Shown piece by piece: positions 7,048 through 14,713 of a DNA stretch of 64,000 nt (position 1 is its first letter; the number at the start of each line of letters is the position of its first letter). The position numbers were made by a program, and so were the translations under genes. The DNA is from Rhizobium nepotum 39/7 (GTDB taxonomy: Bacteria; Pseudomonadota; Alphaproteobacteria; Rhizobiales; Rhizobiaceae), in the NCBI RefSeq assembly GCF_000949865.1, contig NZ_JWJH01000001.1:186001-250000 (forward strand). The letters run 5' to 3'. Under the pieces are notes generated by a model. It was given only the letters and a program-made list of their open reading frames with translations. It searched no databases and was not told where the DNA came from.

Positions 7048-8715
7048 TCAGCTATTCTGGCGCTGGGTGCAGCCACCGAACACGTCCAGCGAGGCGTCGT
7101 AGACGGAAGTGGAGACGTTCATCATTCCAAGGATGCTGTGGAAATAATTATCGTGGGAGCGTCCGCCCTGCGCGGCGCTTTTCGTGAGGCAGGCGCGGTC
7201 CAACCCCATGGATTTGGCGAAATCGTCGTCGAACCAGACGAGGAACGGTACATGGGTCTGCTGGTCGGGCGCGAGCAGGTAGGGCGCACCATGCAGGTAG
7301 ACGCCGTTTTCACCAAGCGATTCGCCATGGTCCGAGGCGTAGATCATGCCCGTTGCCAGCTTGTCCGAGCGCGCCTTCAGCTTGTCGATCACCGTAGACA
7401 GGAAATGATCGGTGTAGAGAAGCGTGTTGTCGTAGGAGTTGACGATCTCGGCATCTGTGCAATTGCCAAGTTCGGCGGTCCGGCAGTCAGGGGTGAATTT
7501 CCGGAACTCGTCGGTGTAGCGAAGATAATAGGTCGGTCCGTGGCTGCCCATCTGGTGCAGCACGATGACACTGTCTTTCTTGACATTGTCGAGCCAGGCG
7601 TCGAGCTTGTCGAAGAAGATGTCGTCGCGGCATTCTCCACCGGTGCAGAAGCGGGCGTCATTGGTGGAAGGCAGGTCGAAATAGGGAATGCGGTCGGCAA
7701 CGTTCTTGCTGCCGGTATTGTTGTCCAGCCATGTCGCGCCGATACCCGCATGGACGAGAACATCCATGACGTTCTCGTTGGCGAGCGCCTTGTTGTGGCT
7801 GTACTGCGAACGCGGGAATTTCGAGAACATGCAGGGAATGGAAATCGCCGTCGCGGTGCCGCAGCTGGTCGTGCTCGGGAAATAGATCACGTCGCGCTTG
7901 GCCAGTTCAGGATTGGTGTCGCGCCCATAGCCGTTGAGGGAAAAGTTCGCAGCGCGGGCGGTTTCTCCGGCCACGATGACGGTGATGCGCGGCTTGTGGA
8001 CGTCGCCCAGCGCAGCAAGAACCTTTGCATCCTTACCGATCGGGCTAACCTGTATGGCGACTTCCTTTTCGGCCTGCGTCAAATAGTGAACGGCGGATAA
8101 GATCGGCGACAATGGATTGACGCTTTTGACGATGTCCTTGTGCTGCCGGATAGCGGTGGTGAATGTCTTGGAATTCGTAAAGCTGATGATGCCGACGATG
8201 GTGAGGCAGATCAGGATGCTGATCGTGTTCCACAGCAGCTTTTCGAGGATCGGCCGATGCCTGACGCGAACGGTGATGATGACGAGCGAGGGCACCAGCC
8301 CGTAGATAACCAGATGCCACAAGAGGCCGGGGGTCATCAGATTGCCCGCTTCCGCCGGCGTCGTCTCTACGGCGTTGCGGATCATGTCGCTGTCGATGAC
8401 GATGCCGTAGCGGTCGATGAACCAGGAGGCCGCTGCCGCAGCGAATATCAGGAAGATCAGAAACGGCTTGATGAGGTATTTGGCGGAAAAAATCGTGATA
8501 AAGGCACCGAAGAGCGCCACCATGGCAACATAAAGCGCGACGATGGCGACCGGATAGGCGGAAAAATAGGTATGGACCTTCGACCAGAATGTCTGGTTGG
8601 TGAAAAACAGCAGATAGATCGCCGTCAGCAGGCTGAGAGGCACGCTGCCGATTTCCGGCCGATATGTTTCGTTTCCTGTCGCTTTCGCAGTAAAAAGTGC
8701 CACTGTCGGTTCCAC
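7048..8715 (-). CDS. eptA: Lipid A phosphoethanolamine transferase
   Basis: A 555-residue inner-membrane enzyme: five predicted N-terminal membrane helices (to about residue 185) and a periplasmic sulfatase/alkaline-phosphatase-fold domain. The zinc-binding Glu is in IVAGETARAANFSLNGYGR, the nucleophilic Thr in TTSCGTATAISIPCMFS, and further zinc ligands in IYASDHGESLGENG. It would transfer phosphoethanolamine from phosphatidylethanolamine to lipid A or inner core LPS, lowering surface charge and polymyxin sensitivity. The start shown is a GTG at 8715 with a poor ribosome site; GTG at 8703 is an alternative. It heads an operon with the response regulator (65 bp downstream) and kinase. Other members of the family modify different LPS or glucan positions, so exact acceptor is inferred. 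Confidence 0.88.
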   Translation of the reverse strand: MEPTVALFTAKATGNETYRPEIGSVPLSLLTAIYLLFFTNQTFWSKVHTYFSAYPVAIVALYVAMVALFGAFITIFSAKYLIKPFLIFLIFAAAAASWFIDRYGIVIDSDMIRNAVETTPAEAGNLMTPGLLWHLVIYGLVPSLVIITVRVRHRPILEKLLWNTISILICLTIVGIISFTNSKTFTTAIRQHKDIVKSVNPLSPILSAVHYLTQAEKEVAIQVSPIGKDAKVLAALGDVHKPRITVIVAGETARAANFSLNGYGRDTNPELAKRDVIYFPSTTSCGTATAISIPCMFSKFPRSQYSHNKALANENVMDVLVHAGIGATWLDNNTGSKNVADRIPYFDLPSTNDARFCTGGECRDDIFFDKLDAWLDNVKKDSVIVLHQMGSHGPTYYLRYTDEFRKFTPDCRTAELGNCTDAEIVNSYDNTLLYTDHFLSTVIDKLKARSDKLATGMIYASDHGESLGENGVYLHGAPYLLAPDQQTHVPFLVWFDDDFAKSMGLDRACLTKSAAQGGRSHDNYFHSILGMMNVSTSVYDASLDVFGGCTQRQNS

Positions 8716-9066
8716 CAGATCCGTATGTGCCGGCGGTAGCAGGAAACGTTCCGAAACGTGTGTATTCAGGCTGCCGCGAGGCCGATCAATGGCAAATGCG
8801 TCGTTTACCTGACATCAACCTGAAAGCTTGTCATGAAAGTGTCACACTATGCCGTACCGCATGGCGGGAAGATGAACGTCAGTCCGGGACTGGCTGTATC
8901 GCCACCTATCATCCAAACGGATGGCGGCGGTTTTTTCGCTCCCGTTGCATCCCTTCTCGTCTAAAACTTGACTGACAAAGAATATATTTCTAGTTGCTCC
9001 ACTTTCGGATGCTATTACGGTTATGGACCACCGGTGATATGCCGCATCAAGTAAAGCAGCAGGGGC
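8716..9066. other. Divergent intergenic region eptA / fhuD (351 bp)
   Basis: No coding potential seen. It holds the phased half-site ladder at 8807-8844 on the eptA side. On the fhu side there is a possible promoter with TTGACT at 8968-8973 and a weak dyad AGAA-TATAT-TTCT at 8979-8991. The dyad has the general look of an iron-response element, but is too degenerate to assign to Irr, RirA or Fur. Confidence 0.4.
8807..8844. promoter_or_regulatory. 11-bp-phased tandem half-sites upstream of eptA
   Basis: ACCTGA occurs at 8807 and 8818, and TGTCA at 8829 and 8840, so four half-sites repeat with exactly 11-bp spacing. Head-to-tail sites of 11-bp period are how OmpR/PmrA-family response regulators bind. 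The ladder lies about 90-130 bp upstream of eptA, whose operon encodes such a regulator. The half-site sequences do not match the enterobacterial PmrA box. Confidence 0.4.
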
Positions 9067-9969
9067 ATGAAGCGCAGGGATCGATTGATGTGCCCCGTTT
9101 GGCGGCGGCGGGAATTTCTGGGGCTGCTCGCCACTTCGATTGTTGCTGCACCGGCGCGAGCGGCGGTGACGCCGCGTATTGCCGCGATCGACTGGGCCAT
9201 GCTGGAAACATCCGCGGCGCTCGGCGTCATGCCTGTTGCCGCAACCGAGCTTATCCAGTTCAGGAAAGGTGCCGTCGAGCCTGATATCCCTGAAACCGTC
9301 GCCGATCTTGGTCTGAGGGGCGCGCCGAATTTCGAGCTTCTGCAATTGACACGGCCCGACCTCATTCTCATTTCGCCTTTCTACACGCGTTACACCGGCC
9401 GGCTCGAAACAATAGCGCCGGTGTTTTCGCTGCCTTTCTACGTGCCGGGGGAGCCGCCGTTTGAAAAGGCTCTTGCCGCTGTCGCCGCTCTTGGCGAAAA
9501 GCTTGGCAGGACCGAGGAGGCGCGAAAGGTTCTGGATGCGGCGAACCATGCGCTGCAAGCCATGCGGACGCGCCTTGAAGCCTTTGCAGAAAGGCCGACC
9601 TATATCATCAACATTGGCGACGCCCGGCATTTCCGCGCTTTCGGTGAAGACAGCATGTTCGGTGATGTTCTCGGCCGGCTGGGCCTGAGCAACGCCTGGA
9701 TCGACCATTCGCAATTCACCTTCGCAGCCCCGGTTCCGCTCGAAAACCTCGGCCGTTCGCCCGATGCGCGCATCGTCATCGTCTCCGATATTCCGGTGGA
9801 GGCTCGTGAAAGCCTGCGCAACAGCGCCATCTGGCGCACGCTTCCGGCCGTACGAGAAAATCGCGTGGTCACGGTCGGTAATATCAGCCCCTATGGCGGC
9901 ATCACCGCAGCCATGCGTTTCGCGCGGCTTCTGACCGAGGCTCTGACAACGCGGGGGGAAGCATTGTGA
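9067..9969 (+). CDS. fhuD: Ferric hydroxamate siderophore-binding periplasmic protein
   Basis: A 300-residue class III periplasmic binding protein. The N-terminus RRREFLGLLATSIVAAPARA is a Tat-like signal peptide, which suits FhuD-type proteins. The body fits the FhuD fold: PETVADLGLRGAPNFELL and LTRPDLILIS at residues 78-105, the long connecting helix near 140-175, then YIINIGDARHFRAFGEDSMFGDVL and the C-terminal lobe. It captures Fe(III)-hydroxamates such as ferrichrome, ferrioxamine or coprogen and hands them to FhuB. The ATG at 9067 follows GCAGGGG; ATG at 9088 is possible. The stop overlaps the GTG of fhuB by 4 bases, indicating translational coupling. No TonB-dependent receptor gene is adjacent. 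Confidence 0.88.
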   Translation: MKRRDRLMCPVWRRREFLGLLATSIVAAPARAAVTPRIAAIDWAMLETSAALGVMPVAATELIQFRKGAVEPDIPETVADLGLRGAPNFELLQLTRPDLILISPFYTRYTGRLETIAPVFSLPFYVPGEPPFEKALAAVAALGEKLGRTEEARKVLDAANHALQAMRTRLEAFAERPTYIINIGDARHFRAFGEDSMFGDVLGRLGLSNAWIDHSQFTFAAPVPLENLGRSPDARIVIVSDIPVEARESLRNSAIWRTLPAVRENRVVTVGNISPYGGITAAMRFARLLTEALTTRGEAL

Positions 9970-11930
9970 CGGCGCGGCCTCTCCAGTTTGTTTTCGGGCT
10001 CGTCTTTCTTCTGGCCTGCGGGCTTTCCCTGCATGCTGGGCTGATGCGACTGCCTCTCGGCGCGTGGCCGGGCCTGCCGTTCGATGCCGCGACCATGTCG
10101 ATCGATCAGGTCATTTTCGCATTCAGCCTGATGCCGCGTGTGGCTGTCGCCATTCTGGCGGGCGCGATGCTGGGATTGTCGGGTGCGCTTTTCCAGCAAT
10201 TGCTGCGCAATCCGATTGCCGATCCCTCCACGCTCGGCATCTCCGCCGGTGCCCAGCTGGCAATCGTCATCGCGACACTGTTCTTTCCCTCGGTACTGGA
10301 TGGCAATCGCGCATTGGTCGCTCTGGCAGGCGGCGCCGCAGCGGCTGGCGTCGTGTTCCTTCTCGGCTGGCGGCGGTCCTTCGAACCGGTGACCATGGTG
10401 GTATCAGGGCTTTTGGTCGGTATCACTGCCGCCTCCGTTTCCGCCGCGCTGACGCTTGCGCAGGGCGAATATCTGATGTCGCTCATCGTCTGGAATGGCG
10501 GCTCGCTCAGCCAGCAGGACTGGTCGAACGCTTTTCTGCTTGCCACCCAACTTCTCGCGGGTCTCGTTCTGACCGGGTTGCTGATAAGACCACTCACGGT
10601 TCTCGGCCTTGGTGATTCCGGTGCGCGTTCGCTTGGCGTATCGCTGTTTTCTATCAGGCTGGCGGTTGCTGCCGTCGCGGTCATGCTCGCCGCCTTCGTT
10701 GCCGCAGCGGTCGGTCTCGTCAGCTTTATCGGCCTTGCCGCACCGGCACTTACCCGGGCACTCGGCGTGCGGCGGGCATCCTCCGTGCTGTTCGTTTCGC
10801 CGCTTATGGGAGGTCTGCTGCTCTGGTTCTGCGACGGTCTCGTGCAGCTTCTGGCGGCGACGACAGCCGAAGTTTTTCCAACGGGTGCGGTAACGGCCCT
10901 GATCGGCGGACCGCTGCTTCTGTGGCTGCTTCCGAAAATCCGACCGACCGATGTGCATCGCACCGAAGGTGTGGACCTTGCGACAAGACGCCGGCTTGCG
11001 GCCCTGCTGCCTGTGCTTGTCATCATGGCCGGACTAGTTTTTGCCGCACTCGCCATCGGCAAGGGACCGGAGGGCTGGACGGTGCTGAAAGCTGGCGACC
11101 TGCAGAGCCTTTTGCCCTTCCGTTGGCCGCGGCTGATGGCAGCTTGCGCTGCCGGCGGTCTTTTGGCGACGGCCGGTGCGCTACTACAGCGGCTCACCGG
11201 CAATCCCATGGCAAGCCCGGAAGTAATCGGCGTCAGCGGCGGCGCGGGCCTCGGTTTTGCCGCCGCCATCACGCTTTTTCCGGCCGCAGGCCTGTTCGAG
11301 CTGTTTTGCGGCGCCGGCATCGGCTCGGCGGCCGTGATGATCCTCGTTCTGTTCTTTTCGGTGCGCCGGCATCTGGCGCCGGAAAAAATATTGCTCGCGG
11401 GCATCGCCATCAGTTCGCTCTGCTCGGCGGTGCTTTCGGCGCTGCTTGCCATCGGTGACCAGCGGGCCTGGCAAATTCTTTCTTGGCTCAGCGGTTCGGG
11501 TTCAACCGCAAGGCCCGCTTCGGCGATCTTTCTTGCGGTGCTCTCCGTTGTGCTCTTGGCTGCCGCTTTGTCGGTGACGCGCTGGCTGACGATCCTGCCG
11601 CTCGGCCGGGATGTGCCGCTCTCCCTCGGCCTGCCGCTCGGCGCGGCGCGCATCGCTGTCATTGCGGTGGCCGGCATTGCCACTGGTGCCGCCTCGCTGC
11701 TGGTCGGTCCGTTGAGTTTCGTCGGGCTGATGGCGCCGCATATTGCGCTTCGCGCCGGTTTCACCACGCCGCGTGACCATCTGTACGCTTCGTTTCTGTT
11801 CGGTGCGGTGCTGATGGCGCTTTCCGATCTCGGGGCGCGAACCGTGACATTTCCCTATGAACTGCCGCTCGGACTTTTCGCGGCTCTTGCCGGTGCGCCT
11901 TATCTGATCTGGCTTGCAGGCAGGCGATAA
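9966..11930 (+). CDS. fhuB: Ferric hydroxamate ABC permease, double-length
   Basis: A 654-residue inner-membrane protein with about 20 membrane helices, made of two homologous FecCD halves (roughly 1-325 and 335-654), as in E. coli FhuB. Each half has the conserved signature: RVAVAILAGAMLGLSGALFQ with NPIADPSTLGISAGAQ in the first, and RLMAACAAGGLLATAGALLQ with NPMASPEVIGVSGGAG in the second. The coupling loops that contact FhuC are VSFIGLAAPALTR and LSFVGLMAPHIALR. It starts with a GTG overlapping the fhuD stop codon. One polypeptide thus replaces the heterodimer used by most siderophore importers. Confidence 0.93.
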   Translation: MTARPLQFVFGLVFLLACGLSLHAGLMRLPLGAWPGLPFDAATMSIDQVIFAFSLMPRVAVAILAGAMLGLSGALFQQLLRNPIADPSTLGISAGAQLAIVIATLFFPSVLDGNRALVALAGGAAAAGVVFLLGWRRSFEPVTMVVSGLLVGITAASVSAALTLAQGEYLMSLIVWNGGSLSQQDWSNAFLLATQLLAGLVLTGLLIRPLTVLGLGDSGARSLGVSLFSIRLAVAAVAVMLAAFVAAAVGLVSFIGLAAPALTRALGVRRASSVLFVSPLMGGLLLWFCDGLVQLLAATTAEVFPTGAVTALIGGPLLLWLLPKIRPTDVHRTEGVDLATRRRLAALLPVLVIMAGLVFAALAIGKGPEGWTVLKAGDLQSLLPFRWPRLMAACAAGGLLATAGALLQRLTGNPMASPEVIGVSGGAGLGFAAAITLFPAAGLFELFCGAGIGSAAVMILVLFFSVRRHLAPEKILLAGIAISSLCSAVLSALLAIGDQRAWQILSWLSGSGSTARPASAIFLAVLSVVLLAAALSVTRWLTILPLGRDVPLSLGLPLGAARIAVIAVAGIATGAASLLVGPLSFVGLMAPHIALRAGFTTPRDHLYASFLFGAVLMALSDLGARTVTFPYELPLGLFAALAGAPYLIWLAGRR

Positions 11931-11964
11931 TGATTTATTTGAACGATTTACGGAGATGAGAACC

Positions 11965-12774
11965 ATGGGTGAGGCCGCACTTGCCGTCGATTACGACGAT
12001 ATTCCGCTTTTTTCTCTGGACGGCGTAACGATGGAAGTGCCGGGCAGGACGTTGCTGCATCCGCTGACGGCAAGTTTTGCAACCGGCAAGACCATCGGCC
12101 TGATCGGACATAACGGTTCGGGAAAATCGACGCTGCTCAAGATTCTCGCGCGCATCCAGGAGCCGACGACGGGCAGGGTCTCGTTCGAGGGAAAGGCACT
12201 CGGGAGCTGGAGCAATCGTGAATTCGCGCGGAAGCTCGCGTATCTGCCGCAATATACGCCGGCGGCCTCCGGCATGTTGGCCAAGGAACTGGTGGCGCTT
12301 GGCCGTTACCCCTGGCACGGCGCGCTTGGCCAGTTCACCAAGGCGGATCAGGAGAAGGTGGATGAGGCGATCGAGCTGACCGATACCGTGGCCTTCCGGG
12401 ACCGGCTGGTGGACACGCTTTCCGGCGGCGAGCGCCAACGCGTGTGGTTGGCCATGCTGGTTGCCCAGAACGCCGAAAGCCTGCTGCTGGACGAACCCAT
12501 ATCGGCGCTCGACATGGCGCACCAGCTCGAGGTGCTTTCGCTGGTGCAGAGACTGTCGCGCGAAAAGGGTCTCGGCGTCATCGTCGTACTGCACGATGTC
12601 AACATGGCGGCACGCTTCTGCGATGAGATCGTCGCACTTCATTCCGGCCACCTGATCGCAAGGGGAACACCGCAGGAGATCATGACGCCGGAAACGCTGG
12701 AGCGGATTTATGGCGTTCGCATGGATGTCATCACCCATGCCGCCACCGGCTTTCCCGTCGCCCTGCCGCTTTGA
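11965..12774 (+). CDS. fhuC: Ferric hydroxamate ABC transporter ATPase
   Basis: A 269-residue ABC ATPase that powers FhuB. Walker A is GHNGSGKSTLLK at about residues 48-59, the Q-loop lies in LAYLPQYTP, the signature is LSGGERQRVWLA, Walker B is SLLLDEPISALD and the switch histidine is in VVLHDVNMAARFCD. The ATG at 11965 is chosen because GGAG at 11952-11955 is well spaced, and it gives the usual FhuC length; an upstream ATG at 11914 would overlap fhuB. It closes the fhuDBC operon. No adjacent ferric-siderophore reductase (fhuF) is present. Confidence 0.92.
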   Translation: MGEAALAVDYDDIPLFSLDGVTMEVPGRTLLHPLTASFATGKTIGLIGHNGSGKSTLLKILARIQEPTTGRVSFEGKALGSWSNREFARKLAYLPQYTPAASGMLAKELVALGRYPWHGALGQFTKADQEKVDEAIELTDTVAFRDRLVDTLSGGERQRVWLAMLVAQNAESLLLDEPISALDMAHQLEVLSLVQRLSREKGLGVIVVLHDVNMAARFCDEIVALHSGHLIARGTPQEIMTPETLERIYGVRMDVITHAATGFPVALPL

Positions 12775-12840
12775 TGTTGCCGTAAAACAACGCTTGGAAG
12801 TGCTCGTCTTCGACGGCAATTTCTCAAGCGTTTCCCGCCC

Positions 12841-12883
12841 TAACAATGTCTTAATGGCATCCTACCGCCAGTAGACATTGTTA
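12841..12883. repeat. Perfect 11-bp inverted repeat after fhuC
   Basis: TAACAATGTCT (12841-12851) and AGACATTGTTA (12873-12883) are exact reverse complements separated by 21 bases. The region 12775-13019 holds no ORF. It could be a hairpin ending fhuDBC (TGTTTTG follows, a weak T-tract) or an operator for the downstream DUF992 gene. Confidence 0.4.
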
Positions 12884-13019
12884 ACTGTTTTGCTTTCCTT
12901 GCATCCAATTCAGTTGTTTTGGATCGATTTTGGGGAACAAACGTTAACAGTGCGGAATTCAATATCCGGAGAGGGCAAGAAGGGCTGCTGCGGGTAGGAA
13001 TGAAACAGGAGAAAATAAG

Positions 13020-13547
13020 ATGAAAAAGGCTGTTGCCGTAACTTTTGCCGCATTGACGATGGGCCTCGGCGGTACCGTGTCCGCACTCGCTGCCGACCTT
13101 GCGAGATATGAACCGGCTCCCCAGGAGCAGGACGACCGCAACGGCGTCAAGATCGGCTATCTGAGCTGCGATATCGGCGGCGGTGTCGGTTACGTTATCG
13201 GCTCGGCCAAGGAACTGGACTGCACGTTCCAGTCCACCCTCGGCGCGCGCCGCACCGACCATTACACCGGCGCGATCCGCAAGATGGGCGTTGATCTTGG
13301 TTTCACCACGCAGGGCCGTCTGGTCTGGGCCGTTTTTGCCCCGACAGCGGGTTACCATCGCGGTTCGCTCGGCGGCCTTTATCAGGGCGCAACGGCTGAA
13401 GTGACTGTCGGTCTCGGCGTCGGCACCAACGTCCTCGTTGGTGGCACCTCCGGTTCCATCCAGCTTCAGACGGTCAGCGTGACGGGTCAGGTCGGCCTCA
13501 ACCTTGCCGCCACCGGCACCTCCGTGACGCTCACGGCCATGAACTGA
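13020..13547 (+). CDS. DUF992 secreted protein
   Basis: A 175-residue protein with a clean Sec signal peptide (residues 1-25, ending ALA|AD). The mature part begins DLARYEPAPQ and continues with KIGYLSCDIGGGVGYVIGSAKELDCTF, the start of DUF992, a family largely restricted to Alphaproteobacteria. The domain is glycine-rich, probably beta-stranded, and has two cysteines (in YLSCD and ELDCTF) that could form a disulfide in the periplasm. Function is unknown; related proteins are abundant in rhizobial periplasm or envelope fractions. AGGAG at 13006-13010 precedes the ATG. It is monocistronic, with a 245-bp upstream non-coding region containing an inverted repeat. Confidence 0.85.
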   Translation: MKKAVAVTFAALTMGLGGTVSALAADLARYEPAPQEQDDRNGVKIGYLSCDIGGGVGYVIGSAKELDCTFQSTLGARRTDHYTGAIRKMGVDLGFTTQGRLVWAVFAPTAGYHRGSLGGLYQGATAEVTVGLGVGTNVLVGGTSGSIQLQTVSVTGQVGLNLAATGTSVTLTAMN

Positions 13548-13597
13548 TCGGTGAAGCGCCCGGAGCATAGCTCAGGGCATTCTGTCGCATGTCAAAA

Positions 13598-13631
13598 AAC
13601 GCCCTCTTCGTTGTCAGACGAAGAGGGCGTT
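13598..13631 (-). terminator. Terminator-like hairpin whose T-tract faces the minus strand
   Basis: AACGCCCTCTTCG and CGAAGAGGGCGTT form a perfect 13-bp stem with an 8-nt loop. The run of six T that would make a terminator exists only on the minus strand, yet both neighbouring genes are on the plus strand and no minus-strand gene reads toward it except recX, which ends 420 bp away. It ends six bases before the cytochrome c start codon, so it could instead shield or regulate that mRNA leader. Confidence 0.6.
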
Positions 13632-13636
13632 GTAGT

Positions 13637-14047
13637 ATGCGGATCATGACGACCGCCACATTCAGAATCCTCCCGGCTTTACTGGCTTTTTTCCTCTGTC
13701 TCGCCGTCACGGCCTTTGCCGAAGGTGATTCGGCTCACGGCGAGAAGGTTTTCAGCCGGTGTTCAACCTGCCACAGCATCGATGCGCCGCGCACCCGCAT
13801 GGGGCCACATCTGATGGGCGTGGTCGGCAGGCCGATGGCTGGAGTGGCCGATTACGGCCATTATTCGCAGGCGCTTAGGGATGCCGGTGCGGCTGGCCGG
13901 GTGTGGACCGAGGAGGAACTGCAAAAGTTCATCGCCAGTCCGAAGAAAGCGATCCCCGGAACCTCGATGCGCTTTTTCGGGCTGTGGAGCGAAACGGATA
14001 TTACGGATCTGATCGCCTATCTGAAAACGCATCCTCTGCCGCAGTAA
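13637..14047 (+). CDS. Secreted class I cytochrome c
   Basis: A 136-residue periplasmic c-type cytochrome. After a signal peptide (about residues 1-30, ending TAFAEGD) it has the haem-attachment motif CSTCH in GEKVFSRCSTCHSIDAPRTR, then MGPHLMGVVGRPMAG and, near the end, the axial methionine in KKAIPGTSMRFFGLWS. This pattern resembles cytochrome c2/c556-size electron carriers of the mitochondrial type. The ATG at 13637 or 13646 is likely; an earlier ATG at 13589 would place the 13-bp hairpin inside the coding region and add non-signal sequence, so I reject it. The ribosome site is weak. Its electron partner cannot be told from context. Confidence 0.85.
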   Translation: MRIMTTATFRILPALLAFFLCLAVTAFAEGDSAHGEKVFSRCSTCHSIDAPRTRMGPHLMGVVGRPMAGVADYGHYSQALRDAGAAGRVWTEEELQKFIASPKKAIPGTSMRFFGLWSETDITDLIAYLKTHPLPQ

Positions 14048-14050
14048 CTC

Positions 14051-14692
14051 TTAAAGCGGCGCTTCCGAAACGATCTCTTCCGCCTCTTCCACCGTCATTG
14101 CCATAACCTTCGCGCCGATCTCGAAACCGAAACCGTTGCGGGCGAAGGCGGAAAATTCCTTCGACTTGCGTTTTTCATCAAGCTCGACACGGCGAAAGGG
14201 GCCGAAGGCGCGCTTGCGTGCGAAGATGACGGCCGCCACCAGATCGTTGGTTTCCTCAAGCGCGACTGCGGCCGTTTCCCGATCGATGCCCTTGATCTGA
14301 AGTTTTTGCGCCAGCCCGCGTTTCGACTTGCCGCTGCGTTGGCCGCTTCGCACGGCGATTTCCGCGTAGGCCGTGTCATCAAGGGCCTTGATGCCATAAG
14401 CGAAGGTCACGGCGAACTCGCCGAGCGCCTTTGCCTGTGCCGGGCTGATTGCCTCGAATTTTTCCCGCGCCTTGCGCGTGACTGCGTCACGCAGCTGCTT
14501 TTCCGTCATCATGCGCTGTTCCAGCCGGTAGAGAGCGGAATTGCGCGCCCAGGACAGCATCCGGCTGGTGGGTTCGCCGGCCTGCGTTTCACCATCCAGG
14601 GCCATGTCGTCGGTCAGGAAGGGGCTGGAATCATCGTTCATCCCGCTTTTATAGCGCAGCGAAGCCGTCTTGCCAGTTCCTGTCCGCCTCAT
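14051..14692 (-). CDS. recX: RecX family regulatory protein
   Basis: A 213-residue protein with the RecX arrangement of three-helix repeats. The central part has EKQLRDAVTRKAREKFEAIS and ALDDTAYAEIAVRSGQRSGK followed by KRGLAQKLQIKGIDRETAAVAL, the most conserved RecX block. RecX binds RecA filaments and limits their growth and activity. Two starts compete: ATG at 14692, three bases after a GGAGG, and ATG at 14641, with a weak site; the first 17 residues are not obviously conserved. recX is not next to recA here, which is common in rhizobia. It lies 21 bp downstream of the gluconolactonase gene on the same strand, and its stop codon almost touches that of the converging cytochrome gene. Confidence 0.82.
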   Translation of the reverse strand: MRRTGTGKTASLRYKSGMNDDSSPFLTDDMALDGETQAGEPTSRMLSWARNSALYRLEQRMMTEKQLRDAVTRKAREKFEAISPAQAKALGEFAVTFAYGIKALDDTAYAEIAVRSGQRSGKSKRGLAQKLQIKGIDRETAAVALEETNDLVAAVIFARKRAFGPFRRVELDEKRKSKEFSAFARNGFGFEIGAKVMAMTVEEAEEIVSEAPL

Positions 14693-14713
14693 GTCCTCCG
14701 GTTTTTCAGCGCC

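Noticed and set aside
8979-8991. Dyad near fhuD as a confirmed iron-box (Irr, RirA or Fur)
   Set aside because: Match to any consensus is too poor; kept only as a remark.
10106-11767. Long open frame antisense to fhuB (about 550 codons)
   Set aside because: Low-complexity, Ala/Arg/Ser/Pro-rich translation with no domain; arises from GC-rich third positions of fhuB, whose own product is a clear FecCD permease.
13589-13636. Upstream in-frame extension of the cytochrome c gene
   Set aside because: It would code through the 13-bp hairpin and place basic, non-signal residues before the signal peptide.
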